DNA of 64,000 nucleotides from Paracoccus aminovorans (GCF_001546115.1 NZ_KQ955209.1:317311-381310); one strand, 5' to 3'. Shown: positions 42,019-51,993, counted from the first letter of the stretch. Notes: generated by a model not told the origin, from the letters alone. Numbers and translations are program-made.

Positions 42019-42792
42019 CTATTTCGTGGTATAGCCGCCGTTCACCAGGATGGTCTGGCCGGTCATCCACCAGCCCTCGGTCACCAGGAAGCGGATCCAG
42101 GGCACGATGTCCTCGATGTCGGTCAGCCCGGTCTTGCTGAAGGGCGACAGCGCCGCGGCGGATTTGTGATAGGCCTGCGCCTCGGGCGATTCCTGGCCAT
42201 AGAAAAAGGGCGTATCCATCGGACCGGGGCCGATGGCGGTGACGGAGATCCCCCGCTCGCCCAGTTCCTTGGACGCGGCGCGGGTGAAATGCTCGACCGG
42301 CGCCTTGGTGCCGGCATAGCTGGCATAGAAGGGCGTATAGGCGCCCAGCAGCGAGGTCACCAGCGTGCAGATCGCGCCATTGTCGTTGACCGCCCGGCCG
42401 GCCTCTTTCAGGAAGAAAAAGGCGGATTTGGCGTTCACCGCGCTCATCTCGTCATATTCCGCCTCCGAGATTTCGGCCATGGGCTTCTTCAGCACCTTGC
42501 CCACGGTGTTGATGGCGATGTCGGGCCGGCCGAAGGCGGCGACGGCCTCGGCGAACAGCGTCTCGACCGCGCCGGCCGTGGTCAGGTCGGCCTGGATCGC
42601 CAGCGCCTCGGCGCCCGCCGCCTTGACCGCCGCCACGGTGTCCTGCGCGTCGCCGGCGCTGGCGTCGCTGTTGTAATGCACGACCACCGCGCGGGCGCCC
42701 TGCGCGGCGAAGTCGCGCGCGATCAGCCCGCCCAGGTTCTTGGCCCCGCCGGCAATCAGAATGACCTTGTCCTTGATGTTGCGCTCCGTCAT
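42019..42792 (-). CDS. Short-chain dehydrogenase/reductase
   Basis: 257 residues, classical SDR. N-terminal nucleotide motif [16 protein letters not shown], the Asn of the family's NAG-like segment (AINTVGKV), the catalytic Ser in TSLLGAY and the YAGTK pair, and a C-terminal ending [14 protein letters not shown]. The substrate cannot be told. It is divergent from a LysR regulator, a typical regulator/target arrangement, and ends with a good terminator. Confidence 0.9.
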   Translation of the reverse strand: MTERNIKDKVILIAGGAKNLGGLIARDFAAQGARAVVVHYNSDASAGDAQDTVAAVKAAGAEALAIQADLTTAGAVETLFAEAVAAFGRPDIAINTVGKVLKKPMAEISEAEYDEMSAVNAKSAFFFLKEAGRAVNDNGAICTLVTSLLGAYTPFYASYAGTKAPVEHFTRAASKELGERGISVTAIGPGPMDTPFFYGQESPEAQAYHKSAAALSPFSKTGLTDIEDIVPWIRFLVTEGWWMTGQTILVNGGYTTK

Positions 42793-42841
42793 GGCCGTTC
42801 TCCTTGTCGAAATCCGTGGCGGCACTCTATGTTCGGAAAAT

Positions 42842-42855
42842 CGGATATAAATCCG
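42842..42855. promoter_or_regulatory. Inverted repeat between SDR and lysR genes
   Basis: CGGAT-ATAA-ATCCG in the 98-base divergent region, 50 bases from the SDR start and 36 from lysR. It suits a LysR recognition site controlling both genes. Not proven. Confidence 0.45.
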
Positions 42856-42890
42856 CTTGCTCTGACTTCACCTGTCAAGGATCGCGAACA

Positions 42891-43796
42891 ATGGACCGGC
42901 TCGACCTCTATCGCATCCTGATCCGCGTCATCGAAACCCGCAGCTTCACCCGCGCGGCGGACGGGTTGCAGATGCCGCGCTCCTCGGTCTCGGCCGCGGT
43001 GGCCGAGCTCGAGGCGCGGCTGGGCGCGCGGCTGCTGAACCGCACCACGCGCAGCGTCACCCCGACCCCCGAGGGCGAGGAGTTCCGCGACCGCTGCCTG
43101 GCGTTCCTGGCCGAGGCCGAGGAGATCGAGGCGATGTTCCGCACCGGCGCCCGGCGGGTCGCGGGCCGGGTGCGCATCGACGTGCCCGGGCGCATCGGCC
43201 GGCTGATCCTGGCCCCGGCGCTGCCGGAGTTCCTGGCCGCCTGGCCCGGCATCGCGGTCGAGCTCGGCGCCAGCGACCGGGCGGTGGACCTGGTGGGCGA
43301 ACAGGTGGACCTGGCGCTGCGCGTGGGACGCTTGCCCGATTCCGGCCTGCGCGCCCGCCGCATCGGCGAGATCGCCCAGATCAATGTCGCCAGTCCCGCC
43401 TATCTGGCCCGCCGCGGCACCCCCGCCGACCCGGCCGATCTGGGCGCGCATCTCCAGGTCGGCTATGCCTCGCCGCAAAGCGGCCGGGTCGCGGATTGGG
43501 AGTGGCAGGAGGGCGGGCGCAGCCACGGCCGCGCCCTGCCCTGGCAGGTCAGCGCCAACAGCGCCGAGACCTATATCGCCGCCGCGCTGGCCGGGCTGGG
43601 GCTGATCCAGATCCCGGCCTATGACGTGGCCGGGCACCTGGCGGCGGGCGCGCTGGTCGAGGTCATGCCGCGCCACCGCCCGGCGCCGATGCCGATGCAC
43701 CTGGTCCTGGCGCATCCGCGCCCGCCGCGGCGCGTGCAGGTGCTGGCCGACTGGCTGGAGCCGCTGCTGCGCCGCCGGCTCGCGCCCCCGGGCTGA
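42891..43796 (+). CDS. LysR family transcriptional regulator
   Basis: 301 residues from ATG 42891. N-terminal winged helix (SFTRAADGLQMPRSSVSAAV, then LGARLLNRTTRSVTPTPEGE) of the CrgA/YafC-like subgroup, followed by a periplasmic-binding-like effector domain. It is divergent from the SDR and probably regulates it. An upstream in-frame extension (to 42804) lies in the operator region and is unlikely. Confidence 0.92.
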   Translation: MDRLDLYRILIRVIETRSFTRAADGLQMPRSSVSAAVAELEARLGARLLNRTTRSVTPTPEGEEFRDRCLAFLAEAEEIEAMFRTGARRVAGRVRIDVPGRIGRLILAPALPEFLAAWPGIAVELGASDRAVDLVGEQVDLALRVGRLPDSGLRARRIGEIAQINVASPAYLARRGTPADPADLGAHLQVGYASPQSGRVADWEWQEGGRSHGRALPWQVSANSAETYIAAALAGLGLIQIPAYDVAGHLAAGALVEVMPRHRPAPMPMHLVLAHPRPPRRVQVLADWLEPLLRRRLAPPG

Positions 43797-43799
43797 GGC

Positions 43800-44768
43800 T
43801 CAGTCCCTGCCGCCCCTTTTGCGATAGGGCGTCTCGCCATACTGGGCGCGGTAGCATTTCGAGAAATGCGCGGTGCTGGCGAAGCCGCAGGCGAGCGCGA
43901 TCTCGATCACGCTCATCTCGGTCTGCGCCAGCAGGTTCTGCGCCCGCTCCAGCCGCAGCGCCATGTAATGCCGCTTGGGCGAGTGGCCGAGATAGCGCGC
44001 GAACAGCCGCTCGAGCTGGCGCGGCGACAGGCCGGCGTCCTGCGCCAGCCGCGCCGGGCTCAGCGGCTCCTCGATATTGGCCTCCATCCGCGCCACCACC
44101 TGCGCCAGGCGCGGGTGGCGCGCGCCCAGCCGCACCGGCACCGACTGGCGCTGGTGGTCCTCCTCGGAGCGGATCGCGGTGTGGATCATCTGGTCGGCCA
44201 CCCGCCCGGCCAGCGCCGCGCCGTGGTCGCGGGCGATCTGGCGCAGCATCAGGTCGATGGCCGCGGTGCCGCCGGCGGCGGTCAGGCGGTTGCCGTCCTC
44301 GACGAAGACGGTGCGGATCAGGGTGGTGTCGGGGAATTTTTCGGCGAAGGCGTCCTGGTTTTCCCAATGGATGGTGCAGCGCCGGCCGGCGAGCAGCCCG
44401 GCCTCGGCCAGCACCCAGGCGCCGGTGCAGAGCGCGCCGATGCGGGCGCCGCGCCGGGCCTCGCGCCTGAGCCAGGCCAGCACCGGGCGCGCGGCGGCGC
44501 GGGCGACGTCGAGCCCGCCGCAGACCAGCACGGTATCGCCGCGGCTGCCGTCCTCGAGGCCCCCGTCCAGCATGATGCGGGCGCCGTTCGAGCAGTGGGC
44601 GAAGCCGCCGCCCTCGCCGACCAGCCGCCAGTCGTAGAGCGGGCGCCCGGCGATGCGGTTCGCCAGCCGCAGCGGCTCGATGGCGGCGGCAAAGGACGCC
44701 AGCGTGAACCGGTCCAGAAGCAGGAAGACGTAGCGGGCGGGGCGGGGGTCTGGCGCGATCTCGGTCAT
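43800..44768 (-). CDS. GlxA/GbdR-type AraC family regulator
   Basis: 322 residues: an N-terminal DJ-1/PfpI-like domain (about 10-185, with GALCTGAWVLAEAGLL and CTIHWENQDAFAEKFP) and a C-terminal AraC DNA-binding domain (SPRQLERLFARYLGHSPKRH; IALACGFASTAHFSKCYRAQ). This architecture and the HWE segment match GbdR, the activator of glycine betaine/dimethylglycine catabolism, and CdhR. It follows a BCCT carrier and folD on the same strand, which agrees with that role. Confidence 0.88.
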   Translation of the reverse strand: MTEIAPDPRPARYVFLLLDRFTLASFAAAIEPLRLANRIAGRPLYDWRLVGEGGGFAHCSNGARIMLDGGLEDGSRGDTVLVCGGLDVARAAARPVLAWLRREARRGARIGALCTGAWVLAEAGLLAGRRCTIHWENQDAFAEKFPDTTLIRTVFVEDGNRLTAAGGTAAIDLMLRQIARDHGAALAGRVADQMIHTAIRSEEDHQRQSVPVRLGARHPRLAQVVARMEANIEEPLSPARLAQDAGLSPRQLERLFARYLGHSPKRHYMALRLERAQNLLAQTEMSVIEIALACGFASTAHFSKCYRAQYGETPYRKRGGRD

Positions 44769-44826
44769 GGCTTGGACAAGGTGGTTGCGGCCTGCCGCGC
44801 CGGAACGCCGCGGCAGGCCGGTTTCG

Positions 44827-46389
44827 TCAATGCAGGCGATCCTTCAGCCCGCCGGTATGCGGGTCGATCTCCTCGAAATGGCCATGCACCTCGATATCGT
44901 CCAGAAGCCCCTTCCACAGCGAGCCGCAAAGCCCGACCATGACCAGCAGGAAAGGCGCGGCCGCGATGATCGAGGCGGTCTGCAGCCCGTCGAGCCCGCC
45001 CATCACCAGGAGCACCGAGGCGGCGGCGGCGGCAAGCACGCCCCACAGCACCACGATGCCGGCCCTGGGCTGGGGCGTCCCGCGCGAGGACAGCATGCCC
45101 ATCACCACCGAGGCCGCATCGGCGCCCGAGACGAAGAAGATCGCCACCAGGAACATCGCCACCACCGAGGTCAGCGAGGCCAGCGGGTATTGCTCCAGCA
45201 GCGCAAAGAGCGAGACCGGCGCGCCCTTGTCGGCGATGGCCTCGACCAGCCCGCCCGGGCCCATCAGCTCGGAATGCAGGGCGCTGCCGCCCATGACGGT
45301 GAACCAGACGAAGGTCACGGCGCTGGGGATCACCAGCACGCCCACGACGAATTCGCGGATGGTGCGCCCGCGCGAGATGCGGGCGATGAACACGCCGACG
45401 AAGGGCGCCCAGGAAATCCACCAGGCCCAGTAGAAGATGGTCCAGCTGGCCAGCCACTTGCTGTCGCTGAAAGCCGAGGTGCGGAAGGACATCGACACCA
45501 GGTCGCCGAAATAATAGCCCATCGCCTCGATCAGCGTGTCGAGCATGAAGACCGTCGGCCCCAGCGCTGCCAGGAACAGCAGGAGCAGCAGCGCGATCAG
45601 CATGTTCATGTTGCTGAGGAACTGGATGCCCTTGCCCACGCCCGAGACCGCCGACAGGATGAACAGAATCGAGAGCACGGCAATGATGCTCAGCGCGATG
45701 CCCGCGCTTTCGCCGGTGCCCCACAGGTAGTTCATGCCGCTGTTGATCTGCTGCGCGCCCAGGCCCAGCGAGGTCGCGGTGCCGAACAGCGTCGCGATGA
45801 TCGCCAGCACGTCGATGGTGCGCCCGATCGGCCCGTGGATGCGGTCGCCCAACAGCGGGTGGAAGGCGCTCGACACCAGCGTCGGCAGGTCGCGGCGATA
45901 GCTGAAATAGGCCATCGCCAGCCCGGCCATGGCATAGATCGCCCAGGGGTGCAGCGCCCAGTGGAAATAGGCGTATTGCATGGCGACCAGCGCCGCCTCG
46001 CGCGTCTGCGGCTGCGCCAGGCCATGCGGCGGCGTGCCGAAATGGCTGACCGGCTCGGCCACGCCCCAGAACATCAGGCCGATGCCCATGCCGACGCTGA
46101 ACATCATGCAGATCCAGGACCGGGTCGAGAATTCCGGCACCTCGTCGTCATGGCCCAGCTTGATGCGGCCGAAGCGGCTGAAGGCCAGGAAGACCGCGAA
46201 AGCCAGGAAGAAGGCCGTCGAGATGACGAAACTCCAGCCGAAGACCCGGATGATCCAGGCCAGCACGGCGCCGGCGATGCCGGCCAGGCTGTCGGGGGCG
46301 GCGACGCCCCACAGGACAAATCCCAGGGCGATGGCGATGGCGGGCCAGAACACGCCCGCGTCCAGCCCCCTGCCGGGTGTTTCCTTCAT
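44827..46389 (-). CDS. BCCT family betaine/carnitine/choline transporter
   Basis: 520 residues and 12 helices. The BCCT signature WAWWISWAPFVGVFIARISRGRTIREF, split here as WTIFYWAWWISWAPFVG and IARISRGRTIREF, and the upstream GMGIGLMFWGVAEPVSH with the Trp box are clear. Start ATG 46389 follows GAGGGAGGA. The tail is short, which argues for a catabolic rather than an osmosensing carrier. It lies 39 bases after folD and 58 before the regulator, probably one operon. Confidence 0.93.
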   Translation of the reverse strand: MKETPGRGLDAGVFWPAIAIALGFVLWGVAAPDSLAGIAGAVLAWIIRVFGWSFVISTAFFLAFAVFLAFSRFGRIKLGHDDEVPEFSTRSWICMMFSVGMGIGLMFWGVAEPVSHFGTPPHGLAQPQTREAALVAMQYAYFHWALHPWAIYAMAGLAMAYFSYRRDLPTLVSSAFHPLLGDRIHGPIGRTIDVLAIIATLFGTATSLGLGAQQINSGMNYLWGTGESAGIALSIIAVLSILFILSAVSGVGKGIQFLSNMNMLIALLLLLFLAALGPTVFMLDTLIEAMGYYFGDLVSMSFRTSAFSDSKWLASWTIFYWAWWISWAPFVGVFIARISRGRTIREFVVGVLVIPSAVTFVWFTVMGGSALHSELMGPGGLVEAIADKGAPVSLFALLEQYPLASLTSVVAMFLVAIFFVSGADAASVVMGMLSSRGTPQPRAGIVVLWGVLAAAAASVLLVMGGLDGLQTASIIAAAPFLLVMVGLCGSLWKGLLDDIEVHGHFEEIDPHTGGLKDRLH

Positions 46390-46428
46390 GCGAAATCCTC
46401 CCTCTGTCGATGATCTGCTCAAGAAATG

Positions 46429-47355
46429 TCAGGCCCGGCCGGGCGCCTCCCCGCCCAGCCAGCCGGCGTCGACCTGGCGCCGATGCGCGGTCAGCGCGTT
46501 GCGCATCAGCATGGCGACGGTGACCGGGCCGACGCCGCCTGGGACCGGGGTGATCCAGCCCGCGACCTCGCGCACGCGGTCGGTGTCCACGTCGCCCAGG
46601 ACGCGGATGCCGCCCTCCGCATCGGCGACCTGGTTGATGCCGATGTCGATCACCGCCGCGCCGGGCTTGATCATCTCGGGGCCGATCAGATGCGGCTTGC
46701 CCACCGCCACGACCACCGCATCGGCGCGGCGCGAATGCATCGCGACCGAGCGGGTCATGTGGTGGCAGACGGTGACGGTGGCGCCTTCGGCCATCAGCAT
46801 GAAGGCGGCGGGCTTGCCGACGATCTCGGAATGGCCGATCATCACCACCTCGAGCCCCTGCAGGGGCAGGCCGGTCTGGCGCAACAGCTCGACCGCGGCG
46901 GCCGCGGTGCAGGGCGCCAAGGCGATGTCGTTATAGACGATGTTGCCGATCGAGGCCGGGTTCATGCCCTCGACGTCCTTCAGCGGATGGATCGCCGATT
47001 GCAGCGAGCGGACATGGATATGCGCCGGCACCGGGCGCTGCAGGATGATGCCCAGCACGGCGCCGTCGTCGTTCAGCGCCAGGATGCGGCGCTTGGCCTC
47101 CTCGGGCGCGATCCCGGCGGGCCAGACCTGCTGCTCGAAGGGCAGGCCGGCGCGTTCGGCGCCGCGCGCCTGGTTGCGGACATAGACCTGAACCTCGGGC
47201 GAGGGCCCGATCGAGACCGAGACCAGCCGCCCCACCGGCCGCAGCTGCCGTTCGCGGGCAAAGGCCTCGTTCAGCTCGGACAGGATGCGGCGCTGCACGG
47301 CCCGGCCGTCGATCAGGCGGTGGTCGGTCTGGCTTCGGTCGGGCTGGGTCGGCAT
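46429..47355 (-). CDS. folD: FolD homologue, predicted methylenetetrahydrofolate dehydrogenase with lost cyclohydrolase lysine
   Basis: 308 residues from ATG 47355 (AGGAAGGA upstream). Standard FolD interconverts methylene-, methenyl- and formyl-tetrahydrofolate with NADP. Order of motifs is kept (YVRNQARGAERAG near 58-70, LQRPVP, KDVEGMNPASIGN, APCTAAAAVELL, GHSEIVGKPAA, ITPVPGGVGPVTVAML), but several are altered: YVxxK has become YVRNQ (Gln62), QLPLP is QRPVP and KDVDG is KDVEG. The Lys is required for the cyclohydrolase step in studied enzymes. With a betaine carrier alongside, it may oxidise C1 units released by dimethylglycine or sarcosine demethylation. Confidence 0.88.
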   Translation of the reverse strand: MPTQPDRSQTDHRLIDGRAVQRRILSELNEAFARERQLRPVGRLVSVSIGPSPEVQVYVRNQARGAERAGLPFEQQVWPAGIAPEEAKRRILALNDDGAVLGIILQRPVPAHIHVRSLQSAIHPLKDVEGMNPASIGNIVYNDIALAPCTAAAAVELLRQTGLPLQGLEVVMIGHSEIVGKPAAFMLMAEGATVTVCHHMTRSVAMHSRRADAVVVAVGKPHLIGPEMIKPGAAVIDIGINQVADAEGGIRVLGDVDTDRVREVAGWITPVPGGVGPVTVAMLMRNALTAHRRQVDAGWLGGEAPGRA

Positions 47356-47528
47356 GCCGGGCGATCCTTCCTGCTGTGGCGTCTGGGTCCGTGGCGGGTC
47401 GCGGCGCATCGGCCGGGCAGGCGCCGTCGGCCGCGACCATGCGGCACCGCCGGCCGCATCTGCGGCAATCAACCGACATGTCAGGGGAAAAAACCGTCAC
47501 GCCGCCGGCATTGGCGGGTGGTCGCGGA

Positions 47529-48300
47529 TCAGGGGCTGGCCAGCGCCTCGACCGGGCTCAGCCTTACGGCGCGGATCGCCGGCACCAGGCCGAATCCCGC
47601 GCCCATCAGCGTGGCGCCGGCCGGCGCGCCAAGCGCGACCGTGACCGAAAACACCACCGGCATGCCGAAGCCCCAGGCCGCGGTCGCGGCGACGCCGCCG
47701 GCCAGAGCCAGCCCGGCGATGCCGCCAAGCGCCGAGAGCAGCACCGTCTCGGTCAGGAACTGGGTCGGATTTCGCGCATCGAGGCGCCAGTCGCGGCGCG
47801 GATGCCGATCTCGCACGTGCGCACGCGCACGGCGATAAACATGATGTTCATCGCCCCCGATGCCGCCGACGAAGATCGAGATCGCCGCGATGGCGCCCAG
47901 CAGCAGATTCTGCGTGGCGCGCTCGGCCTCGGCCTGGCGAAAGGCGCCAGTGGCGTCGGTCAGCCAGAAATCCTCGGCGCCGTGGCGCTGGATCATCACC
48001 TCGCGCAAGAGCGCGTAGGTTTCCGCCAGCCGCGCCATGTCGTGCAGGGCGACGACGATCACCGACAGCTCGTCCGGCCCATAGACCCGGCTTTCCAGGC
48101 TGCTGAAGCGGCATCAGGACCAGCTTGTCGCGGTCGCTGCCCTCGTCGTCCAGCCCCTTGGATTCGAGCACGCCGCCGACCAGGAAGGGCGACATGTTGA
48201 CCATGACGAATTCGCCGGTCGGGTCGCGCCCGCCCGGAAACAGCGTGCCGGCCACGGTGGCGCCCAGCAGGACCACCGGGCTGCACGCGCAAAAGGCAAT
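47529..48300 (-). pseudogene. Decayed MacB-type ABC transporter permease, C-terminal remnant
   Basis: Pieces of the MacB/FtsX-like permease lie in three frames. Near 48279-48115 the frame reads [16 protein letters not shown] and [13 protein letters not shown]; it shifts at about 48113 to a frame reading [20 protein letters not shown]; at the C-run near 47854-47858 it shifts again to [19 protein letters not shown]; at about 47765 it shifts back to [17 protein letters not shown] and ends [15 protein letters not shown]. The N-terminal ATPase and first membrane helix are missing. Some shifts could be sequencing errors, but the truncation is not. It follows the TonB receptor gene on the same strand. 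Confidence 0.8.
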
Positions 48301-48417
48301 GACGGTCTGGCTGTGCGAGACGGCCGCCCCGGAAAGGGGCCGCGGATCCTGGCCCAGGGAAAGCCAGGCGCAGCCGGGCGGATGGCGGGACCGCGCGCCC
48401 CGCCATCCGGGCCCGGC

Positions 48418-50928
48418 TCAGAACTGGCCGCGCAGGGTCAGGGTGGCGTTCCTGGGCTCGCCATACCAGTTGCCACCGCTGGGCGTGCCGAGCGTGGCGT
48501 AATAGGTCTTGTCGAAGACATTGGTCACGTTCAGCGCCAGGCTCCAGCGGTCGTCGATCTGGTAATTCACATGCGCGTCCCAGACCGCATAGCCGCCCTG
48601 CCGGATCGCGAACTCCGGCTGCGTCCAGCCGGCATCGGTCATGACCCAATAGGTGCCGGTGTTGGCATGCCGGCTTTTCACCGTCACGCCACCGCCCACG
48701 GTCCATTTGGAATAGGCGCCCGGCAGGTTGTAGTCGGTCCACAGCTTGAAGATGTGCTTGGGCGTCAGCGCGCTATAGACCACGTTTTCCTTTTCGTTCC
48801 TGTTCTGGTTCCAGGTATAGCCGGCAAAGACCTGCCAGCCCGGCGAGACCTCGCCCGAGACCTCCAGCTCCAGCCCCTGGCTGACGATCTCGCCCAGCGG
48901 CAGGTAGAAGCGGCTGTTCTCGCCATAGGCCAGGTCCTGAATCGCCTCACCCTTGCGCTCGATGCGATAGAGCGCGGCCGAGACGTTCAGCGCCCCGTCC
49001 AGCACCGCGCCCTTGGCCCCCAGCTCGAAGTTGCGGCCGGTGATCGGGTCCAGCTGGGTCGGGTTCTCGGGCGGGCCGGCAAACATGTTGCCCTGCGGCT
49101 TGTAGATCTCGGTCAGGCTGGCATAGGCGGTCCAGTCCGGCGTCACGTCATAGGTGACGGCGGCATAGGGCGTGAAGATGCCGGTTTCCTGCCAGTGGTA
49201 GCTGGTGTCGCGCTCGACGAGATCGCCGTTGTCGTCGTAAAGCTCGTAGATGTCGCGATGCTTGTAGTTGCCGTTGCGGCCGCCGACGATGACATGCGCC
49301 TTGTCGGTCACGGCCATGTCCAGCCGGGCATAGATGCCCTGCTGCTTGCCGCCCCAGGCCGGCCAGCCGTGGTCGCGCCGCAGGAAGGTCGGTTCCGGCA
49401 GCACCACGCCGGGGAAATCGTCCAGGCCAAGCTCGCCGTCGGGGAAGGCCGTGCTGTAGCGGTTGCGGATCTGCTTGCCCTCGCTCATCCGCCAGTCGGC
49501 GCCGGCGGTCAGCTTGTAATCCACGCCCCAGGCGCGGAAGCGGCCGGTGACGCTCAGGTCCACGCCCTTGGAGTGGTTGCCGTCATCCTCGGACGAGACG
49601 CTCGGCGCGCCGAACAGCCCCGTTTCCGGGTCGACCGGGCCGCCGACGTTCAGCTTGAGATAGTCGAAATCGTATTTCTGCTGCATGGCGTTCAGCTTCA
49701 CCGACCAGTCGTCGTTGAAGCGGTGTTCGGCGGTGAAGAAGGTCTCGCGGATGGTGGTGTCGCGCCTGGCCCAGTCCGGATTCAGCGCCAGGTCGCGCGG
49801 CAGGCCCAGCTGGCTGCCGTCGAGGAAGGTCGGCAGGCCCGCTTGCCAATGCGTGCCGTATTGGTGCTGATAGGTCACACCGCCGCTGATCGTGGTGTCG
49901 GGCGTCAGGTCGTATTCCAGGATGCCGTAAAGGACCTGCTTCTCCTCGTCCGCCGGCGCATAGAAATACTCGCGGTCCTGCCAGACGCCGACCACCCGGC
50001 CGCGCAGCCGGCCATCGAAACCGATGGGGCCGCCGATATCGGCCTCGAGCCGGCGGTTGTTCCAGCTGCCATAGGCCAGCGACACCGATGAACGCACCTC
50101 GTCCGTCGGCCGCTTGCGCGCCAGGTTGATGGTGCCGCCCGGCTCGCCCGCGGCCGAGAACAGCCCCTCGGCGCCGCGCAGCACCTCGACCCGGTCATAG
50201 ATCGCCAGGTCGAAATCCGGCCGGAAGGTCGAGGTATACGAGGTTCCCATATTGTCGATCTGGTAATTGTCGATGACGAACCCGCGCGAACGGAACTCGG
50301 GGTTGCCCATGCCATCCGTGGTGGCGACGATGCCCGGCGCCTTGGCCATGGCTTCGGACATCATGGTCAGGTTCTGGTCCTCGAGCGCCTGGTCGGTCAG
50401 CACGGTGACAGATTGCGGCACCTCCCGCAGCGACTCGGCGCCGCGCGCGATGCTGGCCGCCTCGGTCGCATAGCTGCCGCTGCCCTCGGTGGTGGCGCCG
50501 GCGCCATGCAGGGTCACGGTTTCCAGCACCACCTCGCCCGCGGCGCCCGGTGCGGCGCTGCCCTGGGCTTGCGGCCCGACCAGCACATAGCGGCCGGCGC
50601 CGGCCGATTGCAGCCGGAAGCCGCTGCCGGCAAGCAGCCGGGCAAAGCCCTGCTCGACCGTATAGCTGCCGCTGATCCCGGCGCTTTGCCGCCCGGCCAG
50701 GTCCGAGGGCTGATAGACCAGCTGCACGCCCGAGGCGGCGGCATAGCGGGCCAGCACGTCGCTGAGCCGCCCGGGCCCGATGGCATAGTCGCGCGCCTGG
50801 GCCGTGGCGGGGGCGGCGATGATGGTGCCCAGTGCCGTGCCGAGCAGCAGCGCCCGGGCGACAGTCAGGCCGGCGGAAACGGCAAGCGCACGCGCGGCGG
50901 CCGCCGGGGCGCAGGTCAGGTGGTTCAT
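48418..50928 (-). CDS. TonB-dependent siderophore receptor with STN signalling domain
   Basis: 836 residues, outer membrane. Signal peptide (to about residue 45), then an STN domain (about 48-100: YAIGPGRLSDVLARYAAASG, VQLVYQPSDLAG), a plug with the SVTVLTDQALEDQNL and EVLRGAEGLFSAAGEPGG segments, and a beta barrel ending with the aromatic NATLTLRGQF. The FpvA/FecA-like STN domain means that ligand binding is reported to FecR. It is 111 bases downstream of fecR. The ligand (a ferric siderophore) cannot be named. Start chosen at 50928 where the signal peptide begins. Confidence 0.93.
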   Translation of the reverse strand: MNHLTCAPAAAARALAVSAGLTVARALLLGTALGTIIAAPATAQARDYAIGPGRLSDVLARYAAASGVQLVYQPSDLAGRQSAGISGSYTVEQGFARLLAGSGFRLQSAGAGRYVLVGPQAQGSAAPGAAGEVVLETVTLHGAGATTEGSGSYATEAASIARGAESLREVPQSVTVLTDQALEDQNLTMMSEAMAKAPGIVATTDGMGNPEFRSRGFVIDNYQIDNMGTSYTSTFRPDFDLAIYDRVEVLRGAEGLFSAAGEPGGTINLARKRPTDEVRSSVSLAYGSWNNRRLEADIGGPIGFDGRLRGRVVGVWQDREYFYAPADEEKQVLYGILEYDLTPDTTISGGVTYQHQYGTHWQAGLPTFLDGSQLGLPRDLALNPDWARRDTTIRETFFTAEHRFNDDWSVKLNAMQQKYDFDYLKLNVGGPVDPETGLFGAPSVSSEDDGNHSKGVDLSVTGRFRAWGVDYKLTAGADWRMSEGKQIRNRYSTAFPDGELGLDDFPGVVLPEPTFLRRDHGWPAWGGKQQGIYARLDMAVTDKAHVIVGGRNGNYKHRDIYELYDDNGDLVERDTSYHWQETGIFTPYAAVTYDVTPDWTAYASLTEIYKPQGNMFAGPPENPTQLDPITGRNFELGAKGAVLDGALNVSAALYRIERKGEAIQDLAYGENSRFYLPLGEIVSQGLELEVSGEVSPGWQVFAGYTWNQNRNEKENVVYSALTPKHIFKLWTDYNLPGAYSKWTVGGGVTVKSRHANTGTYWVMTDAGWTQPEFAIRQGGYAVWDAHVNYQIDDRWSLALNVTNVFDKTYYATLGTPSGGNWYGEPRNATLTLRGQF

Positions 50929-51039
50929 GCGATGTGGTCCTTGGCTCAGAGGGTCGCGGCGGGCTGGCGCTCGGGCTGGCGGCCTTTCCTCATTCACCGG
51001 ACGAGCGGCGAAATGTGATCACCCCCGCGCGAAAAATCT

Positions 51040-51993
51040 TCAGCCGCGCGGCACGACCACCACCCACCAGGGTGTGCGGCGCTGGATGCGCACCGGCAGG
51101 GTCCGGGCCAGCAGGTCCAGCGCGCCCTCGGTATCGGCTAGCGAGATCGCGCCCGAAACCCGGATCGCCGCTACTTGGCGGTCGCAGCGCAGGATGCCGT
51201 GGCGATAGCGCGCCATCTCGGCCAGCACCTCGGCCAGCGGCATGTCCTGCGCAAGCAGCATGCCCTGTTCCCAGATCGCGGCGCTGTCGTCCACCGGGCG
51301 CGGGGGCCAGACCCCCGTTTCCGAGAATTCCGCCTGCGCCCCGGCCCCGAGCCGCTGCGGCGCGCCCCGGCTGGGCCGGATCTCGACCGCGTCGCGGAAC
51401 ACCGCCACCCGCACCCGCCCGTCGAGTTCGCGCAGGCCGAAGCGCGTGCCCAGCGCCCGCACCTCGCCGAAGGCGGTCCCGACCAGCAGCGGGCGGGCGA
51501 CCGGGGCCGGGTCGGGGCTGGTGGTGACCAGGATCTCGCCGCCGCGCAGCTCGATGCGGCGCTCGGCTGCGGTAAAGGCGATGTCGGCGGCGCTGTCGGT
51601 GTTCAGCACCAGCGCCGAGGCATCGGGCAGCGCCAGCCTGCGCCGCTCGCCCACCGCGGTCGCGGCGTCGGCGCGCCATTTCTGCCAAGGCTGCTGCCCG
51701 GCCAGGGCGCCGGCCGCGCCGGTCGCGGCCAGCCCCGCCAGCAGGACCAGCGCCCGGCGCCGGCCGGGCTGCGGGTCGACCTGGCCAAGCACCTGCCGGC
51801 CCAGGCCCGGCGGCAGGCGCTCGAAGCTCTGGAACACTGCCTGCGCCCGCTGCCAGGCAGCGGCGTGCTGCGGCCCCTGCGCCAGCCAGTCGCGAAAGGC
51901 GGCGCGCTGGGCCGGGTCCGGGTCGCCATAGCGCAGGGCCAGCGCCCAGTCTGCGGCCTGTTCCAGCAATTCGGCGGGCGGCTGCGGCGGCAT
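51040..51993 (-). CDS. FecR-type anti-sigma regulator
   Basis: 317 residues. N-terminal cytoplasmic DUF4880-like segment (QAADWALALRYGDPDPAQRAAFRDWLAQGPQH), one membrane helix (LVLLAGLAATGAAGALAG, about 85-103), then the periplasmic FecR domain (GERRRLALPDASALVLNTDS) and a C-terminal STN-binding part. Transfers the signal from the receptor to the ECF sigma factor. Its start overlaps the sigma gene's stop as TGATG. Confidence 0.92.
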   Translation of the reverse strand: MPPQPPAELLEQAADWALALRYGDPDPAQRAAFRDWLAQGPQHAAAWQRAQAVFQSFERLPPGLGRQVLGQVDPQPGRRRALVLLAGLAATGAAGALAGQQPWQKWRADAATAVGERRRLALPDASALVLNTDSAADIAFTAAERRIELRGGEILVTTSPDPAPVARPLLVGTAFGEVRALGTRFGLRELDGRVRVAVFRDAVEIRPSRGAPQRLGAGAQAEFSETGVWPPRPVDDSAAIWEQGMLLAQDMPLAEVLAEMARYRHGILRCDRQVAAIRVSGAISLADTEGALDLLARTLPVRIQRRTPWWVVVVPRG

